DNA of 26,345 nucleotides from Chrysochromulina parva (GCA_002887195.1 PJAB01000457.1:1-26345), one strand, 5' to 3'. Counted from the stretch's first letter, positions 1 to 9,388 are shown. Notes: generated by a model not told the origin, from the sequence alone. Program-made: numbers and translations.

Positions 1-1324
1 GCCGGATCTGTCGATGCACAGCTGCAGCATTCGCTCTTCAAGCTCTGCTTGCTGCTCGGGGTACGTGTGCGCTTCGGGTGCAAGGTCAATCGGGTCGAGG
101 AACTGGCGGCCTTGCGTGGAGCGGGCGCGCCGCCTCTCGACGTGCTCATCGACGCAAGCGGCGCGCGCTGTGCCCTCTTCGAGCCGTTTGGATTCAAGCA
201 GACGCTCGCGCTCAAATCGGCGCGAGCGCTCTGCATCGTCATCAGGTGAGCGCCTCTAAGTGCCCCTCTGAGCGCCTCTCTGGGTGCCTCTCTGAGTGCC
301 ACCCTGAGTGCCTCTCGGAGTGCTCAACTCGCGCTCTGCATCTCGTCATCAGCCTGGACAATGGGAAGACGAGAGAAGATTTGGACCTGCGAGAGAGCAC
401 GTGGAGTTACCAATACTATGCGGCCAAGTTCCAATTACTACACCAGTATGGGGGCTCTCTCGAGAACCTCCTTAATGCCTCTGGATGCCTCTGATGCCTC
501 TGAATGAATGCCTCTGAATGCTCCGTGGTTGCAGGTATGGCGTCCATCTCGAGAATCTCGTCTACTACCGCTCGACGGGTGCCTTCTCCGAGCGTGCGAC
601 GCACTACTTTGTCATGTCGGTGAGCCACATCGAGTCACTCCAAGCCTTTGGCGTGCTGCACCAGGCGTCCGTGGAAGAGCTGCGTGCGTCTTGCCACGAT
701 CCCCATGCGACGCTCTGCCAGCCGTCCAATGTGAGCGTCGAGCGGCTCGAGCTGTACGCACGTGCGGCCATCGCCCTCTTCGTCCCCTCGCTCGCGACAC
801 ATCCTATGGTCCCCGGACAGCTCTCGCTCTTTGACTTTTCGGAGCGGTGGCAGTCGAATCGGGCGGCGATGCTCGTGCCCGGTGCCGCGCTGGGGCAGCA
901 GCACGAGGTCCTCGTGACGCGCGTGGGCGACGCGCTGCAAGAGCCGTTTTGGCCCGAGGGTTTGGGCATCAACCGCGGCTTCCTGGGCGCGCTCGACTGC
1001 GCGCACATGGTGCAGCACTACGCGGCCGTGCGGCGCGAGCGGCCAGGCGACGTCGAGGAGTGCTTGGCACGGCGCGAGGAGCTCTTTGGGCTGACCAAGG
1101 TGCTCTCCGGCCACAACCGCAAGGCAGAGTTGCGAGATCATCTCGAGGGCGCGGCTTGGCGGAGCGACGCGGAGAAGGGCTATTGTTACACGATCCAGCC
1201 ACACACGCGCTACTTGCGCTGGGGCAGCAAGGACAGGCGATCACATAGCGAGCCGGCGGCGGACGATAGCGCCAAGGCCAACCCATTGCCGGTTAGTGTG
1301 CTCTCGACACTGTTTGGCAAATAA
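1..1324 (+). CDS. MICAL-type flavin monooxygenase, 5' truncated, three visible exons
   Basis: Exons are read as 1-245, 353-445 and 535-1324, with GT-AG introns at 246-352 and 446-534; all joins keep frame. The gene runs off the left edge, so the N-terminal FAD-binding GxGxxG part is missing. The joined protein resembles the MICAL monooxygenase domain in order: LLLGVRVRFG, DVLIDASG, then YGVHLENLVYY followed by THYFVM, then the late FAD-site block FWPEGLGINRGFLGALD, then YTIQPHTRYL near the end. In animals MICAL oxidises Met residues of F-actin using FAD and NADPH. Animal MICALs continue into CH and LIM domains; here a stop follows about 30 residues after the flavin domain, so this looks like a stand-alone enzyme domain unless a further intron is hidden near 1293. 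The family call is strong; the actin substrate is inference. Confidence 0.82.
226..561 (+). repeat. Exon-derived duplications flanking two introns
   Basis: The last 20 nt of exon 1 (226-245) recur, with a 2-nt insertion, as the last 22 nt of intron 1 (331-352). The first 27 nt of intron 2 (446-472) match the first 27 nt of exon 3 (535-561) at 21 positions, including GTATGG and TCTCGAGAA. Both introns are also filled with degenerate GCCTCT-type units. The pattern is that left by tandem duplication across an AG/GT site. Confidence 0.7.
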
Positions 1325-2362
1325 GCGTGCGTCAGAGATGCGAGATGGAATCGTCAATCGATCGCTGGCGCCGTTCGTATTTCAAAGGGTTTTTGTGTTT
1401 CGTTTCCCGGCGCCCGCCCGCATTGGCTCGTCACGCGAAGTGGAAGTCGTCGCGGACCCGTCGCGGACCCGCGCCGGCGGGCGCGCGCGGCGGGCACCGC
1501 GCCCCGCACTCGCGGCACCGGTGCGGCTAACGTGCGGCCGCGGCGACCCGCCGACCCCGCGCGCGCGCGCCCGCCCCCCGCCGGCTCACCGCCGACCGTG
1601 GCCCACGTTAGTGGCCCGGCCCCGGCCGCGCGCCGGGCCACAGCCATGCCGGCCACGGCCCACGCACCACGCGCCGGCCCGCCGGGTGGACGACAACGGC
1701 CAACGGCCCGACCACGGCCACCAGGACGCAGGAGGAGGCGACCCCGCGCGCCGGGGCGGGCAGTCGGCGCGGAACGACACCGCGCGGCGGACAGGAAAAC
1801 CCCGACACGCGCGACAGCCTCTCGTCTTATACATGGCGGACATGCACACGATTTCATGCGCGGGCGCTGCACACATCTAAACAATGGCACACACCAGAAT
1901 AACGACCAAATATGTTCTCTTGACGGACACCAGAATGCGAATATGGCTCAAGCCAATACGCCGGTGGTCCGCCACGGGCCGGGCGGAGCGGTGACTGCGG
2001 ACGCCACAGCGCACAACTACAATGTCTCACGTCGCACAGCAATCAGAATCTATGGTATGGCGTCCTCCGCGGGGAGCACCCTGCCAGCCTCATGTCACGC
2101 TGGCATCTCATCGCACGCAGAGCACCATGAAGCACACATCCATCATCGGGCTTGAGCACCGCCTCATCAGCGCGGCTTCCGACCAGCTGCACCTCCCAAC
2201 GGCCATGTCATGCCTCGCCTTGCACGAGAGGGCGCCGTAACGGTCACCCTCGTGGACGCCAGGCGCGCCCGCAGTCATCAGCCAGAGACGACCGACGGCG
2301 GCGCGCCGTGCGTCCAATGCGGCCGCGAGCAGAGCTCCATGACCCCGGCCGCCGGAGCCGAG
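1325..2362. other. Intergenic region between convergent genes, very GC-rich
   Basis: About 1 kb lies between the stop of the MICAL-like gene and the stop of the MYB gene, which point at each other, so both 3' UTRs should lie here. Positions 1440-1800 are extremely GC-rich and low in complexity, with an exact 11-bp tandem pair at 1449-1470. Open frames exist on both strands but they are Arg/Pro/Ala-rich and overlap each other, as expected from composition alone. No RNA gene or mobile element was recognised. Confidence 0.6.
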
Positions 2363-2999
2363 TTAGTCGTGGAGCAAGGCCGCCGCCTCATCAAAGCTGG
2401 CGGCGGCATCAAAAGAAGACCAGTCGGACGCCAGCACATGATCGGCCCACCTGTCCTGGCCCGCGGGGCGATCCATTCCAGCCATCCAGGAGGCGAGATC
2501 AGGGCCCATGATATGGTCCTCCTGTTCCTGCTTCACCTCCGACTGGTGCGTCGCCGCGGCCGCTGCACTGCTGCCGCCGGCGCCAGCGCCACCCTCGCCG
2601 GCCGCCAACGACGACGACGACGACGACGCCGACGACGGCAGCTGTACGTGAAGCCCCGACAGCGGTGGCGCGAGCGCCTGCTGCTCCGCCTCGATCTTTG
2701 CCTGTAGCTCCGGCGCGATCATCGTCGCGAACACCGCCTGCACAACCTTGACAGGCGGACGCGCCGGCGCCAGTGCGCTCCCGCCAGCGCCGCCACGCTT
2801 GCGCACCCCGCGGCTGCCGGACGCGCTGGCGCCTCCTCCCGCCTTAGGTGAGGAGCCTCCCGGAGACCGGGGAGAGGACGGGAGGTTTTGCAGCAGTGGC
2901 GACTTGGGAGAAATGGCCGACGGCCGGCCTTGCGGCGACTTGCCGTTCGGAGGCCGCGGTGAGCCTGTGCTGAGCCGCGAGGCGCCCGCGGCGGCGGCA

Positions 3000-3035
<36 letters not shown>

Positions 3036-4261
3036 ACGGCGGCGGCGGCCGAGGCGATCTCGTCACACGAGATCGCGAGGCCGCTCTTGCGTAGCTCAAT
3101 GGGCGGCGGCGGCGGGCCCGCTGGCGCCGTCTCGAGCACCTCGAGCTTGGCAAAGCTCGACTGCTGAGGGGTCTGTACCGTTTGCGCCGGCGGCTGCGTC
3201 GGCGGCTGCGACGGCGTCTGAACCTGCGGAGACGGCTGCAGTATCTCCGGCGGCGGCAACGAGGGCTGGAGCACGAGAGGTGGCGGGGCCGCCACCGATG
3301 GCGGGGCCGCCACCGATGGCGGGGCCGCCTCCGACGGCGGCTGCGAGGGCTGCGCGTGGTCGGTCGCCGGCGGCGCCGCCATCGCCGTCTCCATGGCTGG
3401 AAGCGGCTCAGGCAGCAGCGCGGGCGGCACTGCCGGCATCGCCGCTTGCGGAAGCGGCAACAGCTCGGGCGCCATGACGGGCACCAGCGGCGTCGGCGCG
3501 GGCGGCATGGTGGACACCGGCGGGTCGCGCAGCCTCGTCGTTATGTATAGCTCGCTTCCACCTGCTTCCTTGAGCTGCCGGCGCAGATTCTTGCGCATGG
3601 TCGAGTTCCACCGGTTCTTGATCGCATTGTCCGTGCGCCCGGGCATGAGCTTGACGATCTTGGACCACTTCGTGCCATAGCGCTGCACGAGCTCCATGAT
3701 CATGCCATCCTCCTCAGGGGACCACTCCTCCTTGCGCACGTTCGGGCACAGGTGGTTGTGCCAGCGCTCACGGCACTGCTTGCCCGCGCGGCCCTCAAGG
3801 TAGCTGGCGATCACCGACCAATGGCATGGGCCGAGCTCTGTTACGAGCTGAAGCAGCTGCTGGTCCTCCTCGGGCTGCCATGCACGCTTCATGACGCCCG
3901 CGCCCTTGGAACTGCCGTGGTGGTGGTGGTGCGAGAACATAGGCTGGCCGATGCCGGTCGCTTGCTCACCAGAAGAGGATTCCTCGCCTGCCTGCTCGTC
4001 ATCAGAGACGCTCGCTGAAGAGGAGGCTTGGGTCCCGGGTGGCGTCGGCGGCCGCGTGGCGGCGGAGGCGGTGCCACGATCGGTCGATTTGGAGCTGTCT
4101 GACAGCACCTCGTCGAGATTGAGCTGATGCTCTGGCTGATGCTGATGCTCTGGCAGAGACCATGAGGCTGACACTGTCTGCAGCAACTCGCGAGCCTCCC
4201 GGGCGGCCGCGTCGGCGGACGTGACGAAGAAGGCTGTTGAAGACATCCTTCGAGGCACCAA
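2363..4261 (-). CDS. R2R3-MYB transcription factor
   Basis: A 632-residue protein carries two MYB repeats. R2 is at about residues 125-173 with Trp at 128, 148 and 167. R3 is at about 176-224 with Trp at 180, 199 and 218 and the recognition-helix block GRTDNAIKNRWNSTMRK, almost as in animal c-MYB. The first R3 Trp is retained, while land-plant R2R3 factors usually have Phe or Ile there. No R1 repeat is present. The protein should bind DNA in the nucleus as a MYB-response-element factor. The long C-terminal half is Pro-, Ala- and Ser-rich and includes an uninterrupted poly-Ala run, Gln/Glu-rich acidic ends and a His5 tract before R2, all typical of disordered activation regions. It appears intronless. 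ATG 4261 is the first in frame; a second lies five codons inside. Confidence 0.93.
2985..3055 (+). repeat. GCG/GCC trinucleotide tract encoding poly-Ala in the MYB protein
   Basis: A nearly pure GGC/GCG trinucleotide run on the + strand is read on the minus strand as a long alanine homopolymer, interrupted once by Val-Thr, in the MYB C-terminal region. The purity of the triplets suggests slippage-prone, length-variable sequence. Confidence 0.85.
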
Positions 4262-5040
4262 AGAGCGCTCTCAGGCGGCCCTACAAGTGTCCACAGCTCC
4301 TCGGCGCTGGCGGGCGCTTCGAGAACGGAAGGAAGGAGGCCTCTCGGAGCTCTCTTTGGGCGTCGGCCAGACCGTTTTTTGGGCGTCCTGCGCGGCGCTA
4401 GAAAAACGATCTCATCAGGAAAAAAGAGTTATTTGAATGCACGAGCCAATTTCACGTCGATTACGATCCTTTCTTCACGCATGTTCATATGTACGGACTG
4501 CAACGGGAGCGTGTGAGCATCGAGAGCATACTGATCAGCGTACTGCGAGGCAACCAAGAGGCAACACGCAACAGTATGCTCGTCCTGCTCGTTCCTGCTC
4601 GTTTGAGAGTGACTGGAGCTGAATCGGTTGGCTTCTTCCTTCTTTCTTCCTTCTATCGAGTACATTGGACTCTCGCGCTCAGCCAAAAAAGTGTCAGACT
4701 TCATGTGGTGGCGTATTCGTAAATGGCTGGAAAATCTCTGAAAAAAAAGAGTTTGAAACTCCAAACTGCCAGTTATTTGCACAGAGTTCAATTGTTGCAG
4801 TTTCGTAAAAATACGAACAATCCAGGTATTTAAAAAAACTTATCTGAGCAGAACGAAAGTTCGCGGCGGTATTGATCGGATTTCATCGACATCGCGGACG
4901 TACCGAAAGCCGGCGCCAACGGCAACGCGACACGACAGAGGCGTCACCTCTTACGTTATACCCCAGGCGTAGTACACACACGCAACGCTGCGCCCGGAGA
5001 GTCGGATGAAGTGCTCCTGTCCCCTGAGTCCGACCTCGCA
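4262..5040. other. Intergenic region: MYB upstream and pICln downstream
   Basis: Both neighbours lie on the minus strand, so this 779-bp stretch should hold the 3' UTR of pICln and the promoter plus 5' UTR of MYB. It is visibly more AT-rich than the coding regions, especially 4400-4870, with several A-runs. A 120-codon minus-strand frame at 4429-4791 has no recognisable domain and matches the AT-rich composition, so it is not called a gene. Confidence 0.6.
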
Positions 5041-5811
5041 TCAATCTTCCTCTGCATCATCAAAGCGGCCGTCGTCATTTTCAATGTCCATCGGCAGTGC
5101 GCCAACGCCCGTCTCCATGGCAGATGTGTCGAGCATCGCGTCGTACCGTTCAAGCGCGGCGCGCTGCGCCGGCGTAGCTCCTCGAAGCATGGCGTCCGTG
5201 TCGACGAAGCCCTCCATGCCCTGCGAGGCCGCAAGCAAGAGCGCCGCGCCGGCGTCGTCATACTCGTCATCCTCAGAGCCATCCTCATGCCCATCGGGAT
5301 TGAGCTCCGACCCTTTAGAGAGCGCCTCGAAGATCCGATCGAGGATGTCTCCGGGTCCCTCGACCACGAGGCCAGCAGCTGGCACGATCCGCACCTCCTG
5401 TGGCGTCTCGTCGTCCTCGTCCTCGTCTTCGTCCTCGTCCTCGCTCGGGTCGCCGCTGCCGGTCACCGCTCCATTCAATGTGGCTGCCGGCGTTGTGGTA
5501 GGCGCTGCTGCCGTGGATGCTGCTCGAGAAGTCGCCAGCTTATGCTGCGCATCGATCTGCAGGTAGATGCATGCACTCGGAAAGCTGGACGTGTCGCGAG
5601 AGATCGCGTGCATCACGACAGCTGAGTAGCTGAGCGTGACGCCTCCGGCAGCCGACCCGTCATCGGGTGTCCATTGCACGTGCGCAGAGGTGATGGCGAG
5701 CTCGCCGGACGTAGGCGGCTCCTCCTCGACGTAGAGCTGCGCTCGAAGCACAAGAAGGTTCGTGGCCTCCGGCGGCGGCGGCGGCGGCGTCGCTCCGGCA
5801 TCAATGTCCAT
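5041..5811 (-). CDS. CLNS1A: pICln (methylosome subunit, chloride-channel nucleotide-sensitive 1A)
   Basis: A 256-residue protein has the pICln PH-like fold signature: TNLLVLRAQLYVEEEP at the start, then SGELAITSAHVQW, then SYSAVVMHAISRD, SACIYLQIDA, a long acidic loop (DEDEDEDEDD) and EVRIVPA followed by DILDRIFEALSKGSELNPD. This follows animal pICln in order and spacing. pICln recruits Sm proteins to the PRMT5 methylosome and chaperones spliceosomal snRNP assembly in the cytosol; the historic chloride-channel role is doubtful. The C-terminus is acidic, ending in DDAEED, as in the family. The ATG at 5811 lies just before the conserved start. Upstream is a 149-bp gap to a divergent gene. Confidence 0.88.
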   Translation of the reverse strand: MDIDAGATPPPPPPEATNLLVLRAQLYVEEEPPTSGELAITSAHVQWTPDDGSAAGGVTLSYSAVVMHAISRDTSSFPSACIYLQIDAQHKLATSRAASTAAAPTTTPAATLNGAVTGSGDPSEDEDEDEDEDDETPQEVRIVPAAGLVVEGPGDILDRIFEALSKGSELNPDGHEDGSEDDEYDDAGAALLLAASQGMEGFVDTDAMLRGATPAQRAALERYDAMLDTSAMETGVGALPMDIENDDGRFDDAEED

Positions 5812-5960
5812 TAAAAAAAGGCTCGCGATTATCGACGTGTCTTCGCGTTTGTTCGTTCAGATACATTGAAACAGAACGGACGAAACTCACAACCCTTCCG
5901 CGTTCGCATGAATTCTGGAGGGGCCGCACGCTTTCGGACGACAGAATTCCGCAGAAACCA
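5812..5960. promoter_or_regulatory. Short divergent intergenic region (probable bidirectional promoter)
   Basis: Only 149 bp separate the start codons of pICln (minus) and the small secreted protein (plus), so both promoters and 5' UTRs must share or overlap this space, unless the + gene has an upstream exon. No TATA box stands out; an A-run sits just outside the pICln start. Confidence 0.45.
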
Positions 5961-6482
5961 ATGCACCATCGGATCGTCCCATGGGTCGGCGTGGCTTTCT
6001 TCGTTTGCCGAACCGCCGCCGAGCCGGAACTGGTGCCAGTCCCGACGGCAACGGGATACGACACTGAGGATGCCAATGGTAACCCCACGTGGCACAATAA
6101 GCCCATGGAGCGTGTTTCACACTGGGCCACCGAGGCGTGTGACCATATCCTGACATCGCGGCTCAAAGGTGATAATCAGGGTTGTGCTACATTCGAGAGC
6201 GAGCACACGAAGGATGTGGTGAACGCGCGTATGAAGTACTTGGGTGGTTCCGCCGGGGCAACGGACCTATGCAACGAAGTCACCCTCATTCTCAAAAACT
6301 TTGTGAAGGACGACGATGTGGCAAACTTGCCCAGCAAATTTGGCCTACAGCAAGTACTGCAGAATACGTTTTTCGATCAATTCGGGTGGCGACGACTTTT
6401 TGTGGCGCCTGAAAAATTTCTACGTCACAGGCAAGACCGAGCTGTGAATGCTGATGTGTGGCAGTCTATGGGGCTCGGCTGA
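5961..6482 (+). CDS. Small putative secreted protein, unknown family
   Basis: A 173-residue open frame starts with MHHRIVPWVGVAFFVCRTAAEP, a short signal-peptide-like segment with a possible cleavage site after Ala19 or Ala20. The mature part has three Cys (60, 75, 104) and a mixed polar composition unlike random GC-rich frames, which supports it as a real gene. I recognise no family. It lies divergent from pICln. A role cannot be assigned. The ATG was chosen because it precedes the hydrophobic stretch. Splicing near either end cannot be excluded. Confidence 0.6.
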   Translation: MHHRIVPWVGVAFFVCRTAAEPELVPVPTATGYDTEDANGNPTWHNKPMERVSHWATEACDHILTSRLKGDNQGCATFESEHTKDVVNARMKYLGGSAGATDLCNEVTLILKNFVKDDDVANLPSKFGLQQVLQNTFFDQFGWRRLFVAPEKFLRHRQDRAVNADVWQSMGLG

Positions 6483-6655
6483 CCCGGCGGCGGCTTGATG
6501 TATAAAGAATCATGTCTGTGTGGATGGTGGATCTTGTTGAAATGGAGTATTTTCGAGGACAATCTGTATTTCTTCACAGCCAATGTTTAGAATTCGACAC
6601 CCATGTTCACACCTCGCTTTCGAGTCCGTCCTTTTACCCGGTACCCTTGAGGTGA

Positions 6656-7441
6656 ATGCTGCTTCGCCTGCTGGCCGCGAGCACATCGCTGACGAGGCCG
6701 TCAATGATCAGCAACAGCCGCACGATGATCGTGCGTTCACTCGCCCAGCAACCTGCCGATAATATGAGGCGCGAAGATCCTGCGCTGCGCGATTCCGCCG
6801 GTCAAGACCTGTCCGAGTCCTTCCTGATCTACCACCCTCCGCTCGAGGCTCACGCGCCGCTTCCAGTTGGCGTGGTTCCGATTCCACTCGGCACGAGCAA
6901 GCCGCGCGGAATGGTGCATCGTGATGGCGACTGGCACCGAAGCGTGCACGTGTGGCTGGCCTCGTCCTCGACGCTGTTGATGCAAATGCGGTCAGACAAG
7001 AAAGACACCTTCCCGAGCCGCTGGGACGTGAGCTGTGCAGGTCACATGAGCGGTAACGACGGCTCTCTCGAAACGGCCGTGCGCGAGTTGGAAGAGGAGC
7101 TCGGCCTCTGCATCGACGAGGCCGCCATGACATCGGCGTTCGTATGCACCATCCCGGCCGTGGCCGTGGGCGAGACGGCGTCACATGGTCGCTTCCTCTG
7201 CCGCGAGTACCAGGACTTATATGTGCTGCCGCTGGGCGCGGTACTTGGCGTTCCGGCAGAGTCGGGCTCTCTGGCGGCGGTGCTCGAGCAGCTCACCCTA
7301 GGCGCGGGAGAGGTGGCGGGCGTGTCGCTGCGCGACGTCAACGAAGTCTTCGCAGCATGGGACGCCGACGACGAGGCGTACGTACCGCGGCCTCCGCATT
7401 ACAGGAGGGCTATGATGGCTGCTTTGCGCGGCATGTCGTGA
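6656..7441 (+). CDS. Nudix hydrolase (plant NUDT3 / isopentenyl-isomerase-like type)
   Basis: A 261-residue protein contains a Nudix box at residues 129-151: G129, then Asp135 in place of the usual first Glu, then R143-E-L-E-E-E-L-G-L151. It is preceded by HRSVHVWL and RWDVSCAGH, the arrangement seen in Nudix proteins of the plant NUDT3 and IPP-isomerase-like group, which also carry Asp at that position. These enzymes hydrolyse nucleoside-diphosphate-linked substrates with Mg; the Glu residues of REL-x-EE hold the metal and are intact here. Residues 1-35 are rich in Leu, Ser and Arg and poor in acids, which could be an organelle-targeting peptide. The substrate is unknown. Confidence 0.85.
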   Translation: MLLRLLAASTSLTRPSMISNSRTMIVRSLAQQPADNMRREDPALRDSAGQDLSESFLIYHPPLEAHAPLPVGVVPIPLGTSKPRGMVHRDGDWHRSVHVWLASSSTLLMQMRSDKKDTFPSRWDVSCAGHMSGNDGSLETAVRELEEELGLCIDEAAMTSAFVCTIPAVAVGETASHGRFLCREYQDLYVLPLGAVLGVPAESGSLAAVLEQLTLGAGEVAGVSLRDVNEVFAAWDADDEAYVPRPPHYRRAMMAALRGMS

Positions 7442-7466
7442 ACTGGACGCCGCGCGGGGCGATGTG

Positions 7467-7493
7467 CTCTCTCTCTCTTTCTCTCTCTTTCTC
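7467..7493 (+). repeat. CT-rich microsatellite
   Basis: An alternating CT tract interrupted by TTT lies 26 bp after the Nudix stop codon, inside its probable 3' UTR. Confidence 0.85.
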
Positions 7494-7729
7494 CGCTAAC
7501 AGCTTTGAGGCATGTTCGTCGATGACAACATCAGGTGTCGAAGGACGAAGCACGAAGGTGCAAGCCGTGTGGCACACAGGGGTCGAGGCCGGGGGCGAAA
7601 AAAACGGACAAACGCGCGCCAAGACCCGACCGCAGGGCCACGCACCGCGCATGCGCACGTGCAGCACCAGCAGACAGGGCAGCGGCACGACAACGACGGC
7701 AAAAGTTTATGATGGCTGACAATGCAATA

Positions 7730-7760
7730 CCCCCACTGACCCCCTCATCCCCCCACCCCC
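7730..7760 (-). other. G-quadruplex-forming candidate
   Basis: The plus strand has four C-runs of 5, 5, 6 and 5 (7730-7734, 7740-7744, 7749-7754, 7756-7760) with loops of 5, 4 and 1 nt. The minus strand therefore fits the G-quadruplex rule with room to spare. It lies about 290 bp upstream of the UBA5 start codon. Confidence 0.6.
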
Positions 7761-8052
7761 ACCTTATTGCCCAACACAATCCCGCCCGGCTGCATAGGGC
7801 AGAAAGCGACAGGGAAGCAGGGAACACCCTGCACGCGCTGGGAGATACCACGCCTCACTATAGCAACATGCCGGTAATTGACACTGCCCCGAGAGAGCGA
7901 GAACTCAGTACTTGTGTTGACCGAGGGGTGCGGAGCCGTCCGTTGAGTCTGTGGTGTTGAGCGCGCGGTGGTACCGTGACGAAACTGACTTGGCGAACAT
8001 CGAGAGTCAAGTGTGAAGGTCGGGCGAGATCAGCACGAGGAAGAGGGAGGCC

Positions 8053-9388
8053 ATGAGCTCCGTCGCCGACGTCGCGCCGCAGCCGTCGGGCCCGCTCGGC
8101 GAAGACGTTCCAGCAAACCCACGCCCGAAAATCGCGGTACTCAGCGAGAAGGTGGTCGACACCAATCCGTACTCGCGGCTAATGTATGCTCGAAGGCAGG
8201 CTCCACCTTGCAGCCAGCGTGGGCGACGCAGCCATCTCACACGCCCGCTGCTTTGCGCCCGCTGTGTGCCTCAGGGCCCTCAAGAAGATGGGCGTGGTGC
8301 CCAACTACGCCGACATTCGCCACAAGAGTGTGATCGTCGTCGGCGTCGGCGGCGTCGGCAGTGTGGCGTCCGAGATGCTGGTGCGCTGCGGTGTGGGCAA
8401 GCTCATCATCTTCGACTACGATAAGGTGGAGCTGGCCAACATGAACCGCCTCTTCTACACGCCCGACCAGTGCGGGATGTCCAAGGTGGCCGCCGCCCGA
8501 AAGTCGCTCAGCTTCATCAACCCTGACGTGGAGATCGAGGACTACAACTACAACATCACGACCGTCGATAACTTCGAGCACTTCATGGGTCGGATCGAGA
8601 AGGGATCGCTGACGAGTGGGCGCGTCGACCTCGTGCTCAGCTGCGTCGACAATTTCCAGGCGCGCATGTCCATCAACCAGGCGTGCAACGAGCTCGGCCA
8701 GACGTGGATCGAGTCGGGAGTCTCGGAGGACGCGGTCTCGGGACACATTCAGTTACTCAAGCCGGGCGAGCTTGCCTGTTTCGAGTGCGCGCCGCCGCTG
8801 ATCGTGGCGTCGGGCATCGACGAGAAGACTCTCAAGCGCGAGGGCGTGTGTGCTGCCTCGCTCCCCACCACCATGGGCATTGTCGCGGGCTTCCTCGTTC
8901 AGAACGCGCTCAAGCTGCTCCTGAACTTTGGCGAGACATCGCCATACGTTGGCTACTTAGCTCTCAAGGACCACTTCCCGAAGATGACGCTGCGCCCAAA
9001 CCCCGAGTGCACCTCGTACTGGTGCCGCAAGCAGCAGGCCGGCTACAAGACCAAGATGGCCGAGCTTGCCGCCGCCGCCGCCGCCGCTGGGCCCGCCCCC
9101 GCTCCCGAACCCGAGCCTTACGTCGAGCTGCATGCGAGCAATGACTGGGGAATCGAGGTCGACGGAGACGAGGACGGGGAAGTGGGAGCGCCGCCGGCGG
9201 CGCCGCCCGCGCCCACGCCGAGCAGCAGCAGCAGCGCGATGGGCGACCTCGCCGAGGGCGTGCAGTTCCTGCATGTAAGCTCTTCACAGCTCGCACCCGT
9301 CGTGATGAAGGCGGGAGATCAGGTCGCGAGCAGCGGCGAGGTCGACCTCTCGGACTTGATGGCGGCGTTGAAGGAGGTGCAGAAGTGA
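8053..9388 (+). CDS. UBA5: UBA5, E1 activating enzyme for UFM1 (two exons)
   Basis: Exons 8053-8183 and 8275-9388 join in frame across a 91-bp GT-AG intron (GTATGC to CTCAG), restoring the conserved block NPYSRLMALKKMG. The 414-residue product has the ATP-binding GVGGVG (67-72), [18 protein letters not shown], the catalytic Cys236 in [12 protein letters not shown], and the four zinc Cys (212, 215, 289, 294). After an Ala/Pro linker it keeps the UFM1/LC3-interaction motif NDWGIEV (Trp335) and a C-terminal [14 protein letters not shown] resembling the UFC1-binding tail. It should adenylate UFM1 and pass it to UFC1 in UFMylation, which acts at the ER and ribosome. Human UBA5 is 404 residues, so the length fits. 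All functional elements are present. Confidence 0.96.
8184..8274 (+). other. UBA5 intron
   Basis: The donor is AAT/GTATGC and the acceptor is CCTCAG/GGCC. One frame stays open through the intron, but reading it would lose the conserved NPYSRLM-ALKKMG join, so the intron is well supported. Its length of 91 nt is not a multiple of three. Confidence 0.92.

Larger units (their letters stand above)
7442..8052 (+). other. Intergenic region upstream of UBA5
   Basis: This 611-bp gap between two plus-strand genes holds a CT-rich microsatellite (7467-7493) and a strong C-run block (7730-7760). Several short frames on both strands look compositional. It should include the Nudix 3' UTR and the UBA5 promoter and 5' UTR. 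Confidence 0.55.

Noticed and set aside
1532..2155. 207-codon plus-strand frame downstream of the MICAL-like gene
   Set aside because: Its Arg/Pro/Ala-rich content follows the extreme GC content, and equally long frames overlap it on the other strand.
4429..4791. 120-codon minus-strand frame upstream of MYB
   Set aside because: AT-rich, no domain, and located where the MYB promoter and 5' UTR are expected.
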